This document shows, one piece after another, positions 6,731 through 9,530 of a stretch of 9,530 nucleotides of DNA (the first letter of the stretch is position 1; every line of letters begins with the position of its first letter). The notes under the pieces were generated by a model. It had not been told where the DNA came from and did no database searches. It saw nothing but the letters and a program-made list of their open reading frames with translations. Origin of the DNA: JBLIOB01 sp047639575 (GTDB taxonomy: Bacteria > Bacteroidota > Bacteroidia > Flavobacteriales_D > Parvicellaceae); assembly GCA_047639575.1 (NCBI GenBank), contig JBLIOB010000152.1, forward strand, positions 1 through 9,530, read 5' to 3'. The position numbers were made by a program, and so were the translations under genes.

Positions 6731-8101
6731 CTAGCTTTTTATCCGAATGAATTTGGAGTGTGCCATAAAATTTGAATTTGAAAGCCTTACAATGTATGCT
6801 CCTAGAGCATAGTCTGTAATATCCAAAGTTAGGGAGCTAATTCCTGTTCTGTTGTGCTCAAGCGATTTGTGATATACTAATTGGCCAATTGAATTGGTGA
6901 CAACTACTTCCACGGGCTCTGTTGAGAGTTGATAGTAATCAATTTGAACTGAAGTTTCTGCAGGGTTGGGAAATATACTGAGTTCCAATTCCTCTTTTAC
7001 CAAAGGACCTTTTCTAAGAGGATGATTAAACTTGGCCACCCCCTTTATCTCGATTCCACCTATTTCAGTGAATGATCCTCCAATATATAATTCATCATTC
7101 CAAACAGCGATGTCATCGATAATGGGCAGTACACCAATACTATCTTGGCTCAATGGAAACCAGTTAGAACCGTCCCACTTTGCTACATAAGCTGCTGGCT
7201 GGCCTTCCACCTCAGTGAACCATCCCGCACAATAAAGTTCATCATTATAAACGGTCATTGCCCTAACTCGATTATTAGTTCCACCTCCACATGGGTGGAA
7301 CTGTGTCCCATCCCAATACATAATGTTGTTTCCCCCATACCCATCTGACTCCAAGAAACTACCTGCGATGTATAGTTTATCCTGAAACACTTCCAAGTCT
7401 CTAACCATTTCATTTGGCCCTAAACCCTGAAAATCAGAATGAAATAATTCGAAAGTATCTTGATTTACTTTGAGTAGATCGGAAAGTTGCAATCCGTTAC
7501 GTTCTACAACGATTTGACCTCCAAGATAAATGTCCCCATGGTATGCTTCTATGCAAACAGGAAAGCCTGTGGTTGATGGGTATATTTCAGATTTTGGTAC
7601 ACACTTAACTCCATCGTATTTACCTAAATATATTATGGAGTCTGGATGTGAGCTGTGATACCTCCATGCACCGCAAAAATATAATTCATCATTCAACACC
7701 GTAAAATCAGAAGCTATCCCCAACTTACTCATGGGGATCGTATCAAAAGATGACCCGTTCCATTTGCCAAGTATATTCGATTCTGATAATGGAACTGTAT
7801 CAAAATCGGCAGTACAATATAGAGTGTCGTTGAACATTTTCCCGTTGCCAGCAGGAAGACTATTCACATACGTAAGACTATCCCATTTAACGCCATCCCA
7901 AACGGCAATCCCCTTCATTGGGTTGCAATTCCCGTCATCGTGAAAAGAGCCAAAGACGTAAAGCTTTTTATTTGCCTCATCGGGCACAAAATCATTAACA
8001 TTAGCGCCAAAGGTACATCCTAGACCTTGATCGAGACCCACCCATGTCTGTCCAAAGACAGAAAGTGGAAATAATAAGATCAAGACCCAAGTTAACTTCA
8101 T
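6731..8101 (-). CDS. Secreted kelch/Rax2-like repeat protein with T9SS sorting domain (456 aa)
   Basis: Residues 1-18 (MKLTWVLILLFPLSVFGQ) are a signal peptide. The body (about 25-358) is built of units with a WDG..W turn followed by a V.A...ND.LY..G.F..... strand pair. Examples are IAVWDGVKWDSL (65-76), LGKWNGSSFDTI (111-122), LYIAGSFLESDG (243-254), MYWDGTQFHPCGGG (261-274), VRAMTVYNDELYCAGWF (279-295), VAKWDGSNWFPL (306-317) and IDDIAVWNDELYIGGSF (328-344). This is the kelch-related, Rax2-like pattern, normally folding as a beta-propeller, with about six blades countable here. Residues about 373-456 (LSIFPNPAETSVQIDYY ... FIRIKS) are a type A sorting domain with FPNP rather than YPNP. The start ATG overlaps the stop of the upstream gene by one base (TAATG), which indicates translational coupling. 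Because that upstream gene has lost its own 5' end to an IS, transcription of this gene may now depend on read-through or on a promoter near the IS. Ligand and role are unknown. Confidence 0.9.
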   Translation of the reverse strand: MKLTWVLILLFPLSVFGQTWVGLDQGLGCTFGANVNDFVPDEANKKLYVFGSFHDDGNCNPMKGIAVWDGVKWDSLTYVNSLPAGNGKMFNDTLYCTADFDTVPLSESNILGKWNGSSFDTIPMSKLGIASDFTVLNDELYFCGAWRYHSSHPDSIIYLGKYDGVKCVPKSEIYPSTTGFPVCIEAYHGDIYLGGQIVVERNGLQLSDLLKVNQDTFELFHSDFQGLGPNEMVRDLEVFQDKLYIAGSFLESDGYGGNNIMYWDGTQFHPCGGGTNNRVRAMTVYNDELYCAGWFTEVEGQPAAYVAKWDGSNWFPLSQDSIGVLPIIDDIAVWNDELYIGGSFTEIGGIEIKGVAKFNHPLRKGPLVKEELELSIFPNPAETSVQIDYYQLSTEPVEVVVTNSIGQLVYHKSLEHNRTGISSLTLDITDYALGAYIVRLSNSNFMAHSKFIRIKS

Positions 8102-8103
8102 TA
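8099..8103 (-). promoter_or_regulatory. TAATG stop/start overlap coupling two T9SS genes
   Basis: The TAA of the truncated upstream gene (8103-8101) shares its last A with the ATG (8101-8099) of the kelch-like gene. Such overlaps usually mean re-initiation by the terminating ribosome, so the two were one transcript before the IS6 insertion. Confidence 0.7.
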
Positions 8104-9111
8104 ATATTTAACTAATTGAGAACTAAACCTTTGGCCATTGTTATTAGTCACGACCACATGATAAAGCCCTACGTTAAGATTAAACACATCAATAACGGCT
8201 TTTTTGCCAGATAATTGAGCGTTGAGTACAAGTTGTCCAATACCATTGTAAATTTCAACTTTTTCAAACTCAAAGTTTTCACTATTAATTGTGATTAAAT
8301 TATTAGATGGGTTCGGATACAGGCTAAAACCTTCGTCCCTGGATACCTCATTATTAAGTCCTACTGTAAAGTTCAGGTCGAATCTAGCGATCGTAGCGTC
8401 ATCGCCCGAAATGTTCGTGTTTTTATAATAATCTGTGGGGCTACCCATGTCAAACTCCCAAAGTGTATTGCTGGGGCCAGCTATCCCGGCTATATATAAA
8501 TCGCTGCTATTCGCGTCCATTCCTCTTAGACTCGTCAGCGAATCGTCACCAAAAGCAGTACTCCACTGAAGATTATCCATAAGATCAAACTTCGCTAAAA
8601 ACATTCTGTCGGATGAAGCATTTGATTCTGTATAGTTGACTCCTGACAAATTACAATAAGGAAATTCTCCGACAGCCGGTACAACACACGGTGTCGCTAC
8701 CCCTAAACTAGAAATGTCGGCAGTTCCACAAATGAAAACCGCATCGTCTGTTACAAGAATATCTCCAATTTGATTATCCGTGCCATCTCCACTAAACGAA
8801 CTACACCAAGTAAGATCGTTACTACCGTTAAATCTTGCGAGATATCCATTTTCATTTCCGCTACCAGTGGTCGGAATTAATCCTTGATTAAATGTCCCTC
8901 CCGCGAGGCTATTTGTTAAGGGAAAACCAATGTCACTAGCGTAATCTCCTGCAATGTAAACTTCGCTGTTTGACTCCCTTACTGCTATCACGGGAGATTC
9001 GTAATCAATTCCATGTATTTCAACGCTAATTCCGCCAAACTTGTTAATCCAATTTGGGATTAAAAGCAAACCTTCAAATTCGGCAATAAAATGATCAGAG
9101 ACTGTCCCATC
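8101..9111 (-). pseudogene. 5'-truncated T9SS sorting-domain protein with propeller-like repeats, cut by IS6 element
   Basis: The frame ends in a TAA at 8103-8101. It reads upstream through a TTG at 9069 without break to the IS6 end at 9112, and stops at a TAA (9126-9124) inside the IS. The residues before TTG 9069 (DGTVSDHFIAEFEG) continue the protein pattern, so that TTG is not the true start; the real N-terminus with its signal peptide lay further upstream and is gone. Counting from TTG 9069, the repeats include NWINKFGG (6-13), YLARFNGSNDLTWCSSFSG (76-94), VYIAGDYA (37-44), VFICGTAD (111-118), FLAKFDLMDNLQWSTAFGDD (157-176) and LYIAGIAG (191-198). These have the A.FD...NL.WS..FGG / LYIAG layout of SBBP-type beta-propeller repeats. 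The type A sorting domain is at about 248-322 (SLYPNPSNNLITIN ... LVKY). Without a signal peptide the remaining product should not reach the T9SS. The coding side past the break is otherwise intact, suggesting a recent insertion. Confidence 0.85.
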
Positions 9112-9125
9112 GGTTCTGTCGCATT
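9112..9125 (+). repeat. IS6 left terminal inverted repeat
   Basis: GGTTCTGTCGCATT begins at 9112 and fits the IS6-family terminal consensus. The inner limit is approximate because the opposite repeat is not visible. Confidence 0.7.
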
Positions 9126-9127
9126 AA

Positions 9128-9157
9128 TTCGTTCTAAAGTTAAAGAAACTACTTTTG
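9128..9157 (+). promoter_or_regulatory. Bacteroidota-type promoter for the IS6 transposase
   Basis: TACTTTTG at 9150-9157 is a full match to the Bacteroidota -7 consensus TAnnTTTG. TTCG at 9128-9131, 18 bases upstream, is a one-mismatch -33 element (TTTG). The ATG follows 19 bases after the -7 box. This is the best promoter candidate in the window. Confidence 0.5.
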
Positions 9158-9176
9158 AGTTGAAAACTCAAGAGGC

Positions 9177-9530
9177 ATGTTCAAACACCATCGTTACCCA
9201 AAAGCAATAATTCTTCAAGCGGTCTATTTCAAATTGAGATTTACCTTAAGTTATAGAGATATAGAAGAATTACTGCGGATAAGAGGTGTTAATGTTGATC
9301 ATTCTACCATTCAAAGATGGGTATTTAAGTTTTCTCCAATAATAGAGAAGAATATGCATCGAAGGAAATTCCAAGTAGGAGATAGTTGGAGAATGGATGA
9401 GACTTACATCAAAGTAGCAGGCAAAGACCGCTACTTATACAGAGCTGTTGACAAGGAAGGCAATACTGTAGATTTCTTGTTAACCAAGAGAAGACAGAAA
9501 ATGTCAGCACAGAAATTCTTCAATAAAGCA
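9177..9530 (+). CDS. IS6-family transposase, N-terminal half (C-terminus beyond window)
   Basis: This is a DDE transposase that moves the element by replicative (cointegrate-type) transposition. The visible 118 codons begin MFKHHRYPKAIILQAVYF. A helix-turn-helix region follows at about residues 23-52 (LSYRDIEELLRIRGVNVDHS, then TIQRWVFKFS), typical of IS6 DNA-binding N-termini. The first catalytic Asp is in SWRMDETYIKVAG (about 80-92), followed by the family signature YLYRAVDKEGNTVDFLLT (about 96-113). The second Asp and the Glu should lie downstream, past the edge. Full-length members are around 220-240 residues, so roughly half is present, with no internal stop. The ATG is the first after an in-frame TGA at 9156-9158. 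A purine stretch AAGAGG sits directly before it, too close to be a standard ribosome binding site. Confidence 0.93.
   Translation, partial: MFKHHRYPKAIILQAVYFKLRFTLSYRDIEELLRIRGVNVDHSTIQRWVFKFSPIIEKNMHRRKFQVGDSWRMDETYIKVAGKDRYLYRAVDKEGNTVDFLLTKRRQKMSAQKFFNKA

Larger units (their letters stand above)
9112..9530 (+). mobile_element. IS6-family insertion sequence, left end and 5' half
   Basis: The left end is placed at GGTTCTGTCGCA (9112-9123), which closely resembles known IS6-family terminal inverted repeats of the GGTTCTGTTGCA type. The reading frame of the neighbouring T9SS gene breaks at exactly this point. The transposase ATG lies 65 bases inside, a normal spacing for the family. The right end, matching inverted repeat and 8-base target duplication lie outside the window. 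Confidence 0.88.

Noticed and set aside
7145..7943. Two plus-strand frames of 67 and 70 codons
   Set aside because: They are antisense to the kelch-like repeats; their apparent sequence only mirrors the repeat composition.
2046..9111. Idea that the cluster is a polysaccharide utilisation, toxin-immunity or defence locus
   Set aside because: No SusC/SusD pair, glycosidase, nuclease, immunity protein or other effector motif is visible; the bodies are repeat scaffolds only.
1..9530. CRISPR array, tRNA, rRNA or integron attachment site
   Set aside because: No regularly spaced direct repeats, cloverleaf or attC-like pairing was found on reading both strands by eye.
1..9530. Composite transposon
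   Set aside because: The two flanking elements belong to different families (IS1380 and IS6), so they cannot act as a matched pair.

Overview
The window looks like Bacteroidota DNA, probably a flavobacterial-type marine or freshwater lineage; genus cannot be told. The reasons are AT-rich sequence, five tandem proteins that each end in a type IX secretion system (T9SS, Por) C-terminal sorting domain with a YPNP/FPNP motif, absence of clear Shine-Dalgarno sequences, a TAnnTTTG-type -7 promoter in front of one transposase, and a gene fragment (MAKQKGFIKLKG...) from a small conserved family that I recall from Bacteroidota.

Layout. (1) 1-1348: most of an IS1380-family insertion sequence. Its transposase frame (minus strand) is open from about 1252 to the left edge, so it is a partial but apparently undamaged gene. 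(2) 1315-1569: the 5' part of the MAKQKG-family gene, cut by that IS at a TTAA site, so its last residues are encoded by the IS end. (3) 1570-2045: no convincing gene; it holds a start-less open frame, a CCGAT/ATCGG palindrome and a weak terminator-like hairpin. (4) 2046-6299: three genes on the minus strand, in the order 6299->4467, 4463->3021, 2978->2046. They are very tightly spaced and all in one reading frame: a WG-repeat protein, a beta-propeller-like repeat protein and a smaller unknown. All three have an export signal and closely similar sorting domains. (5) 6300-6730: a 431-base AT-rich gap. (6) 6731-9111: two overlapping genes (TAATG), a kelch/Rax2-like repeat protein and, upstream of it, a propeller-like protein that has lost its N-terminus. 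(7) 9112-9530: the left end and first 118 codons of an IS6-family insertion sequence on the plus strand. It cut the upstream gene and removed its signal peptide.

How it fits together. The four complete T9SS genes encode proteins expected to cross the inner membrane by Sec and the outer membrane by the T9SS, ending at the cell surface or outside. No enzyme domain is recognisable in them; they are repeat-scaffold proteins of unknown target. The three downstream genes share a C-terminal domain style (GIYFC/GIYLC/GVYFC) and probably arose in part by duplication. The two upstream genes use a different style and form a second unit. The cluster is bracketed by two insertion sequences of different families whose transposases point outward, so this is not a composite transposon but an accessory locus eroded at both ends. 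I see no tRNA, rRNA, CRISPR array or recognisable defence or biosynthetic system.
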